A stretch of DNA of 12,639 nt from JBALVT01 sp036961345 (GCA_036961345.1 JBALVT010000125.1:1-12639); one strand, 5' to 3'. Positions 1 to 7,493 are shown, counted from the stretch's first letter. Numbers and translations: made by a program. Notes: generated from the sequence alone by a model not told the origin.

Positions 1-1
1 G

Positions 2-187
2 TATCTCAGCGAAGCCAAAAAAATTGATGACGAAGTTGCAGGGATAGCTGTGCAAGTACGCTACGGCGAAGATGGACTGGTAACGGTTAGTAGCATCGAC
101 TCAGAAAAACAGTGGCTGGCCCATCGCATGTTCTGGTTTGCGTGGTATGCATTTCACCCGGACACCTTGCTGCGTGAGGCTCCGTAG
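2..187 (+). CDS. C-terminal end of a protein, possibly DUF3179-like (partial)
   Basis: This is an open frame entering from the left edge and ending at TAG 185-187, giving 61 residues with no start in the window. The visible tail reads Y-L-S-E-A-K-K at the edge, and near the end carries a very aromatic stretch, M-F-W-F-A-W-Y-A-F-H-P-D-T, followed by eight residues before the stop. From memory, this FWFAWYAFHPDT ending occurs at the C-terminus of proteins annotated as DUF3179, whose function is unknown; I cannot confirm this by alignment. It is coded on the plus strand and converges on a minus-strand barrel remnant whose stop lies 8 bases further on. No terminator hairpin is evident in the short gap. 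Coding status is well supported by composition; the family name is tentative. Confidence 0.6.
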   Translation, partial: YLSEAKKIDDEVAGIAVQVRYGEDGLVTVSSIDSEKQWLAHRMFWFAWYAFHPDTLLREAP

Positions 188-195
188 CACGGACT

Positions 196-395
196 CTATT
201 CCAGAACCAATACGAGCCGGCTGAAAAAGCCCTGGCTACTGCCTGTTTCGCCAAAACGCTCGAGATCAATATAGCGGTAGTTCACGTTGACACTCATGTA
301 TGGCGTAAGCCCCTTATCTCGCCTCCATCAAAGGGCTCCAGATCACCAACCTGAAACTCGCTTCGACTGTCCTGGTCAGTCCAACTTTGCCTAGA
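196..395 (-). pseudogene. Frameshifted C-terminal remnant of an outer-membrane beta-barrel protein
   Basis: Read on the minus strand, one frame is open from 395 to about 315 (contains F-Q-V-G-D-L-E-P-F-D-G-G-E-I). A second frame continues from there to a TAG at 196-198 (L-T-P-Y-M-S-V-N-V-N-Y-R-Y-I-D-L-E-R-F-G, then a G-F-F-S-R-L-V-L-V-L-E end). The two join smoothly if one G is restored in the G run at 310-313. Alternating polar/hydrophobic residues and the closing strand look like the last strands of a beta-barrel. No start codon with a ribosome site is seen, and the upstream frame begins just after an in-frame TGA at 396-398, so only about 65 codons remain. The second frame alone could be a 33-residue ORF from ATG at 297. 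It may be a decayed gene or carry a sequencing indel. The family is not recognised. Confidence 0.4.
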
Positions 396-422
396 TCAAA
401 TCACTGCAACGGAATAAATTTT

Positions 423-1706
423 CTAGAGCGCAAAGCGCCCTCTTATAGACCAAACGTATACATCACTTTCACTGGGATTCAACGCAGGGTTATTCAGATA
501 CTGAAAATCTGCTGTCAAAGCCAATTGCTCGGTAGTCTGCCAACGATAAAAAACTTCCATGGTGTACTGGTCATCCAGATCCGGACCAAAAGATAAGGCG
601 TTGACCTCACCCCAGTTGACTGCTGCGCCCAACAGGTTGCCGGGAGCTGAAGTCGTTGGATCAAGTCTATAACCGAAACCCATACTGACGCTCTTTTCCA
701 GCAGTGAGCCGCTGTCATGGGTATAGCCCGCTCGAATGAACGGCATGAATTGATTGTTGAAGTAACGCGACCAGGAAAAATTTGCACCCCAGCCACTGGG
801 TGCGCCAACCTCTTTACGCGCATCAGCATGCCATAACGTAAGGTGAATATTATCCAGCGCAATGCGCGAGTGGGAACTCGTATGACCTATTTCAATACTG
901 GAAAAGTATTCATTATCCCCAAAGAAAGTATCAAACCCTTTACTGATGTCAGTTGGATCGGAATTCCGATCGACAACACTGCCGATCACATACGTATTGT
1001 TATCGAATAAATGGGCAGCGGCCACGCCCAGCGCCGCATCGTTAGGGAGATCAATTGAAGCCGACCCGGTAGAAAATGCGAGATTCATGAAGTGCAGCCA
1101 GGGGCTGGCTAGTCCATATACGTCAAGGAAATCCGTCGCATCCAAAAATCCACCCAGCACTACAGTACGGCCGCTGTTCATGCTCTGACGCCAGTAAAGA
1201 TTGGTAAATCGGGTTTCCTGGTCGCTGAAAGGCGGTGCAGTCAACCCCACGTAGCCGACGCTACCCAGATAAAATTCGCTGGGAGCAGGGTCACCATAGC
1301 TGTGACGATGTTCCAATTTGTAAACCAGGCCCCCCGATGTAGACTCTCCGTCACCGGTAAGATTCCAACGGCCATAAACACGAAACATCCCGCCGCTAGC
1401 CGAGTCGTCGGTTCCTGGCAGAGATTCACTAGCGCTTACTGCGACTGCAGAATAATCCATACCAAGACTGAAGCCGTGCTTCTCGGACATATTGGTTTGC
1501 CATTGCTCCAGCGGCGTAAACACCTCTGTCTCAATAAACCCACCCTTGTCAGCATGATCAGTTTCAATGGTGCGTTCGACAGAATCGGGACCACCAAAAC
1601 TCGGGCTATCTTGAGATTGCACTGCAGGACATACAGCCAGAAGAAAAACAAGCACAGGCGCGCTGTTCAAAAAATGTAGCGCGACATTATCAGTATATTT
1701 TTTCAT
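423..1706 (-). CDS. OprB-family carbohydrate-selective porin
   Basis: This 427-residue protein is an outer-membrane channel, by family probably for sugars or other small hydrophilic solutes. It has a basic start (M-K-K-Y), a hydrophobic segment at about residues 15-30 acting as signal peptide, then a short polar linker. A long barrel follows, with the alternating strand pattern typical of OprB porins: an N-terminal G-F-S-L-G-M-D-Y strand, a middle L-T-L-W-H-A-D-A-R segment, P-F-I-R-A-G-Y, and a C-terminal F-Y-R-W-Q-T followed by Q-Y-L-N-N-P-A-L-N-P. The length fits the family. The last residue is Leu rather than the usual Phe/Trp of barrel C-termini. The ATG at 1706 overlaps the stop of the upstream small gene (ATGA) and has only a weak ribosome site, so it is probably translationally coupled. 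The substrate cannot be read from the sequence. Confidence 0.82.
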   Translation of the reverse strand: MKKYTDNVALHFLNSAPVLVFLLAVCPAVQSQDSPSFGGPDSVERTIETDHADKGGFIETEVFTPLEQWQTNMSEKHGFSLGMDYSAVAVSASESLPGTDDSASGGMFRVYGRWNLTGDGESTSGGLVYKLEHRHSYGDPAPSEFYLGSVGYVGLTAPPFSDQETRFTNLYWRQSMNSGRTVVLGGFLDATDFLDVYGLASPWLHFMNLAFSTGSASIDLPNDAALGVAAAHLFDNNTYVIGSVVDRNSDPTDISKGFDTFFGDNEYFSSIEIGHTSSHSRIALDNIHLTLWHADARKEVGAPSGWGANFSWSRYFNNQFMPFIRAGYTHDSGSLLEKSVSMGFGYRLDPTTSAPGNLLGAAVNWGEVNALSFGPDLDDQYTMEVFYRWQTTEQLALTADFQYLNNPALNPSESDVYVWSIRGRFAL

Positions 1707-1966
1707 CGGGTTTGGTAGCGCTCCAGCATGTCCTTACGAAGCTTCACCATCTCATCGGTCACCGCGCGACCCCAGTCGGTCAGCCCATCATCTTTGCCAT
1801 TGTGAGATGCGGCGGCCAGGGTCATAGCATGCCCGGTGATACCAGCACCCCTGGCTTCCTGGAAGTAGGTCAGCAATTGCTCGTTTTTCGTCCAGCCAGT
1901 GCCATAGGGGCTTGCCTGTGCGTTCAGTGAAAACAGTAGTGCTATACAAACAGCGATCAATCGCAT
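1703..1966 (-). CDS. Small secreted protein of unknown function, coupled to the porin
   Basis: This encodes 87 residues from ATG at 1966. An in-frame TTG at 1984 would add six residues, but the ATG has a purine-rich GAGGA about 8 bases upstream and gives a better signal peptide. Residues 1-18 form a classic Sec signal (M-R-L-I-A-V, hydrophobic core, A-Q-A before S19). The mature part of about 69 residues has no cysteine. It starts with S-P-Y-G-T-G-W, is rich in Gly/Ala/Thr in the middle (A-R-G-A-G-I-T-G-H-A), and ends in a charged, probably helical tail (E-M-V-K-L-R-K-D-M-L-E-R-Y). The stop overlaps the porin start by four bases, so the two products are made together and likely work together in the periplasm or outer membrane. 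I do not recognise the family. Confidence 0.7.
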   Translation of the reverse strand: MRLIAVCIALLFSLNAQASPYGTGWTKNEQLLTYFQEARGAGITGHAMTLAAASHNGKDDGLTDWGRAVTDEMVKLRKDMLERYQTR

Positions 1967-2279
1967 GGTGCTCTTCCTCTTCAAAAATCTGGTACATCAC
2001 AATTCGCTGCTAGTACCGTGGATACTCCCAATTGACTCTGTCACTTCTTGCGTTGGCACGGACGGGTGCGTAACTATAGCGCTCTTTCTATTATCATTTA
2101 AGCTCGAATAGAAGATATTCCAGTCAGAAGGGGCGGCCAAGACACTCGTTCCGAGGAAGGAACAGACCTCTGGCCCCAACGGGAGATCATGTTCGAAGAC
2201 AGCACCGCCAGCTGGCAGGCCGAGCTGTAGACATCCAGGTGAGAATTTGAACCCGACCCCATTGCTGGGATCGCGGCCG
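1967..2279. other. Intergenic region without a confident gene
   Basis: About 310 bases separate the 573-residue outer-membrane protein gene from the small secreted protein gene, both on the minus strand. One minus-strand frame is open across most of it, ending at TGA 1997-1999, but it lacks an ATG with a ribosome site. A different frame carries a short ORF starting inside the end of the upstream gene. Neither shows a recognisable domain or a signal peptide. The stretch should hold the promoter of the small-protein/porin unit. A minus-strand TATAGT hexamer near 2074-2079 is a possible -10, but no good -35 sits 17 bases from it. No hairpin terminator was found. Confidence 0.4.
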
Positions 2280-4001
2280 CTACCACCGATACCCGAAATT
2301 CGCGGTCAGTGACGATTTCGTACCGTTCGCACCCAGAAACGAAGACAGCGTCCAGTTGCGGCCGATGTCCTTATTGAAACCTAGCAAAAAGGTCGTTTCT
2401 TCCATCCCGGTGTCGATAGCGAATTTCAGCGGCTTACCATTGTCCAGATCAATACGCCCTTCAATCGTACTGTCTGTATCAAGGTACTGGATACCCGCCA
2501 GCGCCTGCAGACCAATGCCCCCGAAATCGTAGCCTACCAAGCCCATCCATAGCAACGCCTCTAACTCGACATTGGTATCCTCAGTAATCGTTTCAAGATA
2601 GTTCACGCCCACGGACATGACCAATTGCTCGTACTGAAACCCGGTCAGTAAACCAATACCCGCAGTGGTGCCAGAGGTTTTGGTTTCAAAGGTATAGAAC
2701 TCAGGTAATTCGACACCTTCGGTCAATTCCACCAGTGTTTGAAAGCCAGGGGTAAAACGCAACGTGACATCAGATTCAGTTTCCATTTTACCGAGATGCA
2801 GGCTGACATTGAGAAAGGGCAGCACCCAGAAGTCGGCCCGTAATTGTCCGGTGAGTACATCGCTCTCCAAATCCGAGCCCAACGGATCGATCAACGGGAG
2901 GTCGCCCGTGATATCAATACCCGCAACACGGAAACCCTGCATATCGATGTCTCCGGTCTGATAATGCGCAGCAACCCCAAGCCCGTAGGTCTTGGGCAAT
3001 TCAAAGCCGAGTTTGCGTACTTCATCAGCATAGAACGGCAGACGCCGCTGCAGATTAAGACGAATAGTGTCCTGGGAACTCAGATCTTCATCCAGTATTT
3101 CGCCCAGTACAGGGACCGTGCTGATGGTGTCCTTGTTGACATCCGTCATGGCCATCGACGTCTTGGCAACATCTCCCGACAACCTAACGTCGAGGTCGGG
3201 CAAATCACTATCCACCCAGGCCAGTTCTCCGAACTGCTCACTGGAGTATGACAGGGTCTTTGACCAGATCTCTGCAGCAATCCATTGGCGACGAAGACGC
3301 ATAGTGAACTTTTCATAGATGGCGGTGATAACGTGGCCTCCGAGATCCTCTACCTCGCCAAAGTAAACCGTCATCGCGTAGTCTCGATGGCGCACACCAT
3401 CTCGCTGAAACTCGCCTGCCCCTTGAAACTCTATGCGATCCAGCACGCCGTCTACCACGAAGACCTGGCCAGAGATCTGTGTCAGCCATTGTAGACTGGT
3501 GGGAATGCGCAATGGAGAGTACGAAAATTCGATAACGTCTTCCCCATCAATCGAGGAGACCAACTTGATACTGCTCGCCGAGTGAATACGATCTTCCGCC
3601 CGCAACCAGTGATCTGCCCCCATGCTTACCTCGAGGATTCGCCGGTATGTCCTGGCCGAGCGCAGCGGCTCAGACTCCAGGTCAATGTAGAGATCACGAC
3701 CGTACTCCGTATCGGGGTCAAAAATCATGCGAAAGCGCTCAGCCCCACTGGATCCATCTTCCAGAGTCTGTCGATAAACGACCGTGCTTTCAGAGCGCAA
3801 GCCCTGGGACATGGGAATAATTGCCACATCCAGTATCCGGGGACTGATACCGCGCTGTGTCAGAGGATCACTGTTGATAGGGCCAAGAAGTGGCGTGCCT
3901 GCATGGGCCACGAGAGAGCTGATACACCCCAACCACAGTGGGACAAAGACCAGCCGAAGAAAAACCCTGAACTGTCGCGCGATTACCCACCTTCTATACA
4001 T
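2280..4001 (-). CDS. Outer-membrane protein with periplasmic N-terminal domain and C-terminal beta-barrel
   Basis: This 573-residue protein has two apparent parts. Residues 1-35 form a signal peptide (basic start, hydrophobic core, A-H-A before G35). Residues about 55-270 are beta-rich with many charged residues (F-R-M-I-F-D-P-D-T near 90, E-V-S-M-G-A-D-H-W near 124, Y-A-M-T-V-Y-F near 208) and look soluble; a LolA/outer-membrane-lipoprotein-sorting type fold is possible but not shown. Residues about 335-573 alternate in the manner of a small barrel (Y-G-L-G-V-A-A-H-Y near 339, D-F-W-V-L-P-F-L-N-V near 390, then five or six strands). The protein ends in N-F-G-Y-R-W, the aromatic C-terminal signature read by the BAM machinery. 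The ATG at 4001 is preceded by a GGGA about 8 bases away. The gene is separated from both neighbours, so it is probably transcribed alone. The family has no function that I know. Confidence 0.72.
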   Translation of the reverse strand: MYRRWVIARQFRVFLRLVFVPLWLGCISSLVAHAGTPLLGPINSDPLTQRGISPRILDVAIIPMSQGLRSESTVVYRQTLEDGSSGAERFRMIFDPDTEYGRDLYIDLESEPLRSARTYRRILEVSMGADHWLRAEDRIHSASSIKLVSSIDGEDVIEFSYSPLRIPTSLQWLTQISGQVFVVDGVLDRIEFQGAGEFQRDGVRHRDYAMTVYFGEVEDLGGHVITAIYEKFTMRLRRQWIAAEIWSKTLSYSSEQFGELAWVDSDLPDLDVRLSGDVAKTSMAMTDVNKDTISTVPVLGEILDEDLSSQDTIRLNLQRRLPFYADEVRKLGFELPKTYGLGVAAHYQTGDIDMQGFRVAGIDITGDLPLIDPLGSDLESDVLTGQLRADFWVLPFLNVSLHLGKMETESDVTLRFTPGFQTLVELTEGVELPEFYTFETKTSGTTAGIGLLTGFQYEQLVMSVGVNYLETITEDTNVELEALLWMGLVGYDFGGIGLQALAGIQYLDTDSTIEGRIDLDNGKPLKFAIDTGMEETTFLLGFNKDIGRNWTLSSFLGANGTKSSLTANFGYRW

Positions 4002-4148
4002 GCAGCCATCCCAATTGAGAAAAAACCTTAGCTACAATGTTAGCTCAAACAGTCCCGTTTGCGTAAGGTTTAACTCATAGTGCAAGGTTGGATGATGTGA
4101 GACTGCCAACTCAAACGTGACACACGCTTCCTGCGGGGCCCTGGACGA

Positions 4149-4778
4149 TCAACCAACCTTACTAACGACCGCCCTGACAAGTACCGCAAGAACAAAGAGT
4201 AGCAATGCCAACAGCAAACGTATCGAAAACAAACTAATGACAGGCTCAGCCGGAAACACATGCGTTTGCTCGATTGACGCAAACTTGTGCACAGCCAAAC
4301 CGCTGTCAGCCATGCCAAGAATCATATCCAGCATATCCTTCACGCTGCGGTATCTAACAATTGAAACTTCATCCCAGTCGCGCCAATCTTCATCGAGCAT
4401 AAATGTGCCGATAACATTTGACTTCAATACCGGCAACCCTCCCCGTATAAAGAGCTCCTTAATAACACCCTGGGTATAGCGCCCGTCTGCGGCTCTGGCA
4501 TCGGTTTCATCTGCCCAGACAGAGTCAGCAGGATAGACAGCCTTGTCACGATACTTAATCAAATTAATCATCAAATATTCATTGCCGGTATCAAAAGCAG
4601 CTAACCTATGCATTAATTCTGTGGTTTCGGCTATTCGTTCTGGTCCAGAAGGCGATTTCTCTTTCATGGATGTTATATAAGACTCTAGCTCGGCGTTAGT
4701 TATTGCTTCGCCACTACCGCCATACCAGACAAACCAGCCGACATAAATAACCGTAAGAACCGCGTAGAAAATCTTCAT
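4149..4778 (-). CDS. Two-helix membrane protein with DUF1330-like domain
   Basis: This encodes 209 residues. A hydrophobic helix at residues 3-20 and another at 183-203 flank a soluble domain of about 160 residues, so both ends are probably anchored in the inner membrane. The middle resembles a dimeric alpha/beta-barrel (ferredoxin-like) domain of the DUF1330 kind: strand Y-L-M-I-N-L-I-K-Y-R at 68-77, a helix around G-R-Y-T-Q-G-V at 99-105, strand V-I-G-T-F-M at 122-127, then W-D-E-V-S-I-V-R-Y-R-S at 135-145 followed by a helix. That order matches DUF1330 proteins, which are soluble and without a settled function; the flanking helices are unusual. The ATG at 4778 has GGGGG four bases upstream. 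It lies divergent from the gene at 5046, across a 267-base promoter region. Function unknown. Confidence 0.65.
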   Translation of the reverse strand: MKIFYAVLTVIYVGWFVWYGGSGEAITNAELESYITSMKEKSPSGPERIAETTELMHRLAAFDTGNEYLMINLIKYRDKAVYPADSVWADETDARAADGRYTQGVIKELFIRGGLPVLKSNVIGTFMLDEDWRDWDEVSIVRYRSVKDMLDMILGMADSGLAVHKFASIEQTHVFPAEPVISLFSIRLLLALLLFVLAVLVRAVVSKVG

Positions 4779-4941
4779 AAAACCCCCAATTTTTGGTGGG
4801 CCTTAATAGCCCAAAATACTGCCGTGAACCCTCTGATAAAACTGATTTTCAGAAGTTTGTAGTGATTTCCACAACGCACCAACACATAAACGGAATTACC
4901 AATACCACAGATAGGTTGACGCATGTTCCAACGAAATTATA

Positions 4942-4970
4942 TTGACACATATTATGCCTATTTGTATAGT
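4942..4970 (+). promoter_or_regulatory. Sigma70-type promoter of the 5046 gene
   Basis: A perfect -35 box TTGACA (4942-4947) is followed by a 17-base spacer and TATAGT (4965-4970), which matches the -10 consensus at five of six positions. Transcription would start near 4977, leaving an untranslated leader of about 70 bases before ATG 5046. It lies in the 267-base gap between divergent genes and is the best promoter I see in the window. Confidence 0.75.
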
Positions 4971-5045
4971 GAGAATATCCTAATACTCTGAGCAGCATTA
5001 CCAACACCTGCGACATCGTTTAATCCCTGGGGAAAAATAAGGCCT

Positions 5046-5732
5046 ATGAAAAAAGTATTATTGGGGATAGTTCTGGTACCTGCGATTCTCGCTCTGGCCG
5101 GTTTCTGGCTAGCTTATTTATCCGCGCGTCCACCTCTGACCACTAATCCGGCAACCTTAGCCGGCGACGGCAGCACCGTGAACTACTGCGAACTGCCCGA
5201 CCTCAATGGCAGCGGAAAATTGGCAGCGGATATCCCCAAGGGCAATACCCCAGGCTGTGGGTACTCGCATTTCCCCCTGCCTGTTTTAGGTGAATGTACT
5301 GAGCCTCTGCCCGAGGAGGCCGCCGATATTCGCGGGCTGTGGATCGGTATCGAAGGCGGTCATACAGGACATGTGGAACGCGTTGAGCAGTGCGGCAATC
5401 GCACAATTGTTACATCGTCCGGCATCATTCATGACTACGGCCCCAATAGCACTGCGGGGCTGAACACCAACGATACCGAGGGCTCTGTTTTGTTTACTGT
5501 CGGCGAACAAGCGTTCTGCATGCGTACCTCTGCGAGCATGATCTGGAACAACGGCGTACTGGATTTTCACGCTTTTGGCTGGGGGCCGGTGGTCGTTAAA
5601 CGTTACCTTGCGGGCGAACAACTGGTCTGGGAATACGCCGACGGCAGCACCACCCACATGGACAGAATTTGTGAATTGCCCGAGGCGCATAGAGTGCCCA
5701 AGGCCAGGGGCGCACGTTACTCGTTGTTCTAG
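5046..5732 (+). CDS. Exported six-cysteine protein of unknown function
   Basis: This encodes 228 residues. It begins M-K-K-V-L-L-G followed by a hydrophobic segment to about residue 25, acting as a signal peptide or an inner-membrane anchor; there is no lipobox. The rest is periplasmic by inference. It has six cysteines (48, 71, 84, 116, 158, 209), an even number suited to three disulfides. Residues 95-205 are beta-rich and Gly/Trp-rich (G-L-W-I-G-I-E-G-G-H near 97, F-H-A-F-G-W-G-P-V near 174, L-V-W-E-Y-A-D-G near 193), which could be a lipocalin-like or other beta-barrel fold, but I recognise no family. The ATG sits close behind a TAAGG; GGGGA lies 12 bases upstream. It is driven by the promoter at 4942-4970, and a MaoC-type hydratase gene follows after 115 bases, probably with its own promoter. 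Confidence 0.7.
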   Translation: MKKVLLGIVLVPAILALAGFWLAYLSARPPLTTNPATLAGDGSTVNYCELPDLNGSGKLAADIPKGNTPGCGYSHFPLPVLGECTEPLPEEAADIRGLWIGIEGGHTGHVERVEQCGNRTIVTSSGIIHDYGPNSTAGLNTNDTEGSVLFTVGEQAFCMRTSASMIWNNGVLDFHAFGWGPVVVKRYLAGEQLVWEYADGSTTHMDRICELPEAHRVPKARGARYSLF

Positions 5733-5790
5733 GGTACATCTACCCCGAGCTGAACTTGGCGCGCAAGTCCCGCTGGCGGTGCACTACAGA

Positions 5791-5819
5791 TTGGCGGTAC
5801 TATTCGCAGCAGCTACATT
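5791..5819 (+). promoter_or_regulatory. Possible promoter of the MaoC hydratase gene
   Basis: TTGGCG (5791-5796), a 17-base spacer and TACATT (5814-5819) match sigma70 boxes at four of six positions each. They lie 28 bases before ATG 5848. The match is modest and could be chance; the gene could also be read through from the upstream promoter. Confidence 0.3.
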
Positions 5820-5847
5820 CAGCGCTAACACACAGGATAACCGCATC

Positions 5848-6312
5848 ATGCCCGTACTAGAGATACCCAAGGAAGAAATGACCGCACAAGCGGGGAAGAA
5901 GTTTGAGCCTGGCCCCTGGATTACCCTGGACCAAAAGCGTATCAACACCTTCGCGGATTGCACCGACGATCACCAGTTTATACACATTGACGAAGAAAAG
6001 GCCGCGCAGACACCCTTCGGCGGTACCATCGCCCACGGTTTTCTCACGCTGTCCATGCTCGCCAGCATGGCCGAAAGCACCGGTATTGTTCCCCAAAACA
6101 TGGTGATGGGCGTCAATTACGGGCTGGACAAAGTACGGTTTCTCGCCCCAGTCAGAGCGGGCAAACGCATTCGGCCGCATATTGAAATCATCAGCGTTGA
6201 TCGCAAAGATGAGAACCGATTCCTCACCAAGCAGTTGGTAACAGTCGAAATTGAAGGCGAGGAAACTCCCGCCATGGTTGCAGAATCCCTGCTGATGACC
6301 ATCACGGGCTAA
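5848..6312 (+). CDS. MaoC-family (R)-specific enoyl-CoA hydratase
   Basis: This enzyme of 154 residues by family hydrates trans-2-enoyl-CoA to (R)-3-hydroxyacyl-CoA. It has the single hot-dog domain typical of PhaJ/NodN-like MaoC dehydratases. The hydratase-2 motif is at about residues 34-68: T-F-A-D-C-T-D-D-H-Q-F-I-H-I-D, with Asp41 and His46 in the positions of the catalytic Asp/His pair of PhaJ, then G-G-T-I-A-H-G-F-L-T-L-S. I chose ATG 5848 because the N-terminus then has normal family length and an AGGA lies about 11 bases upstream; the frame is open further up but overlaps the preceding gene's end without homology. It is followed within 21 bases by an intrinsic terminator. Such enzymes feed beta-oxidation intermediates to polyester synthesis or remodel acyl-CoAs; which applies here is not visible. 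Confidence 0.88.
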   Translation: MPVLEIPKEEMTAQAGKKFEPGPWITLDQKRINTFADCTDDHQFIHIDEEKAAQTPFGGTIAHGFLTLSMLASMAESTGIVPQNMVMGVNYGLDKVRFLAPVRAGKRIRPHIEIISVDRKDENRFLTKQLVTVEIEGEETPAMVAESLLMTITG

Positions 6313-6332
6313 GCCCCACCCCAAGCACGATG

Positions 6333-6359
6333 AAAAGGTGGGCTACCTGCCCATCTTTT
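6333..6359 (+). terminator. Intrinsic terminator after the MaoC hydratase
   Basis: AAAAGGTGGGC (6333-6343) pairs with GCCCATCTTTT (6349-6359) around a five-base loop, TACCT. This makes an 11-pair stem with one G-T wobble whose 3' arm ends in four T. It starts 21 bases after the stop at 6312. The A-rich 5' arm means it could also work for transcripts from the other direction. Confidence 0.7.
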
Positions 6360-6410
6360 CCGGCCTTACCAGAAATGCACCTGTAGCGACGATTGGGACA
6401 ATGACGTTTT

Positions 6411-7493
6411 ATGCCCGCAGAAAATCCAATTGTTGAATTAACTCCAGCTTCGCCTGAAACCACAGGCCCTCTCACTGAACTAGTGCAAAAAGCCAGTAGC
6501 ATTAACTGGGAAATGACAAGCGAGCATATTCCACGTGATCTGCATTTGGATGTCATCGCCATCACCTTGCTGATTGCGATATTCATTTGGTTTAAGCGTA
6601 AAGGTAGCGGCTCCAAGGGCGCCGACGGACACGAAAGGAAATCCGGCTTTCTACAATTTCTATTCCCCAGGGATATTTATACTCATCCGTCTGCCCGCGT
6701 TGATTTGTGGCTGTGGATAACCGAGAGAATCTTGCACCCGGCATTGGGAATCGGCCTGTTTGTAGCTATTGGACCAGCAACTGAGCAGGCTGTTATTGGT
6801 GGGCTTGAAACGGTATTTGGTAGCACTCCGATGTTTACACCCAACATTGCTTGGATGCTGCTCTACAGCCTGGTAACGCTGCTCTGTTATGACTTCGTAT
6901 TTTTTCTAACCCATTTCACCATGCACAAAGTTCCGGCGTTGTGGGCAATACACAAAGTGCACCATTCGGCCGAAGTACTTACGCCATTAACACGCTACCG
7001 GGAACACTTTATCGCTGCCCCAATATGGGCCGCAGGGGGTGCATTTAGCTATGGCTTTGCGGCCGGTATTTTTGCTTATCTTTTCAATGGCGATATTGTC
7101 GAGGCCACTATCCTAAATGTTAGCGCATTTGCATTGCTGTTTGGATTTAATGGCGCGTTCAGGCACTACCATGTGCAGTTCCACTACCCGCGGTGGCTGG
7201 CCAAATGGCTGCATAGTCCGGTAATGCACCATGTTCACCACAGCTATCTGGAACAACACTGGGACAAGAATTTTGCCGCCGTCACCAGTATTTGGGACAG
7301 GTTGTTTGGCTGTCTGTATATCCCTGCAAAAGATGAATACACCCCCTGGGGTATATCGTCAAATAATGAAAAAGAAAACAGAACGTATTGGCAAAACATG
7401 ATCGGCCCGTTTCGAGATTGGTATCGTCTGTTGGGTCGGGGTAATGCTGAAGCCGGCGATGGCGTCAAATCTCAGAACGGGCAAGACAAATAG
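6411..7493 (+). CDS. Sterol desaturase / fatty acid hydroxylase family membrane enzyme
   Basis: This encodes 360 residues of the membrane di-iron FA_hydroxylase superfamily, which inserts oxygen into, or desaturates, lipids and sterol-like molecules. The histidine clusters are all present: H168-x3-H172 (after Y-D-F-V-F-F-L-T), H181-x2-H184-H185, and H273-H274-x-H276-H277. These are followed by the usual D-K-N-F and W-D-R-L-F-G segment at 285-300. Hydrophobic helices lie near 46-60, 110-122, 147-166, 205-223 and 233-248. The N-terminal 40 residues are polar and have no known role. Start ATG 6411 has only a weak ribosome site (GGGA about 14 bases upstream); the internal Met at residue 35 is an alternative. 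The terminator at 6333-6359 separates it from the hydratase, so it is a separate transcript. The lipid substrate is not determined by the sequence. Confidence 0.85.
   Translation: MPAENPIVELTPASPETTGPLTELVQKASSINWEMTSEHIPRDLHLDVIAITLLIAIFIWFKRKGSGSKGADGHERKSGFLQFLFPRDIYTHPSARVDLWLWITERILHPALGIGLFVAIGPATEQAVIGGLETVFGSTPMFTPNIAWMLLYSLVTLLCYDFVFFLTHFTMHKVPALWAIHKVHHSAEVLTPLTRYREHFIAAPIWAAGGAFSYGFAAGIFAYLFNGDIVEATILNVSAFALLFGFNGAFRHYHVQFHYPRWLAKWLHSPVMHHVHHSYLEQHWDKNFAAVTSIWDRLFGCLYIPAKDEYTPWGISSNNEKENRTYWQNMIGPFRDWYRLLGRGNAEAGDGVKSQNGQDK

Noticed and set aside
425..443. GC-rich hairpin (GGGCGC, loop TTT, GCGCTC) at the porin stop as a terminator
   Set aside because: The stem is six pairs with one wobble, overlaps the last codons, and is followed by no clean T run.
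423..596. Plus-strand frame across the porin C-terminus
   Set aside because: It lies inside a well-supported minus-strand gene and has no domain or signal; it is a shadow frame.
2241..2254. GGGTTCAAATTCTC on the minus strand, resembling a tRNA T-loop
   Set aside because: The flanking bases do not pair as a T-stem, and no acceptor, D or anticodon arms are found at the right distances.
1997..2280. Minus-strand open frames in the gap between the secreted protein and the outer-membrane protein genes
   Set aside because: No ATG with ribosome site in the longest frame, no domain or signal peptide; the second frame overlaps the upstream gene end. Recorded as intergenic.
5575..5847. Upstream extension of the MaoC hydratase frame
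   Set aside because: It overlaps the end of the preceding gene, shows no hydratase homology, and ATG 5848 gives family-typical length with a ribosome site.
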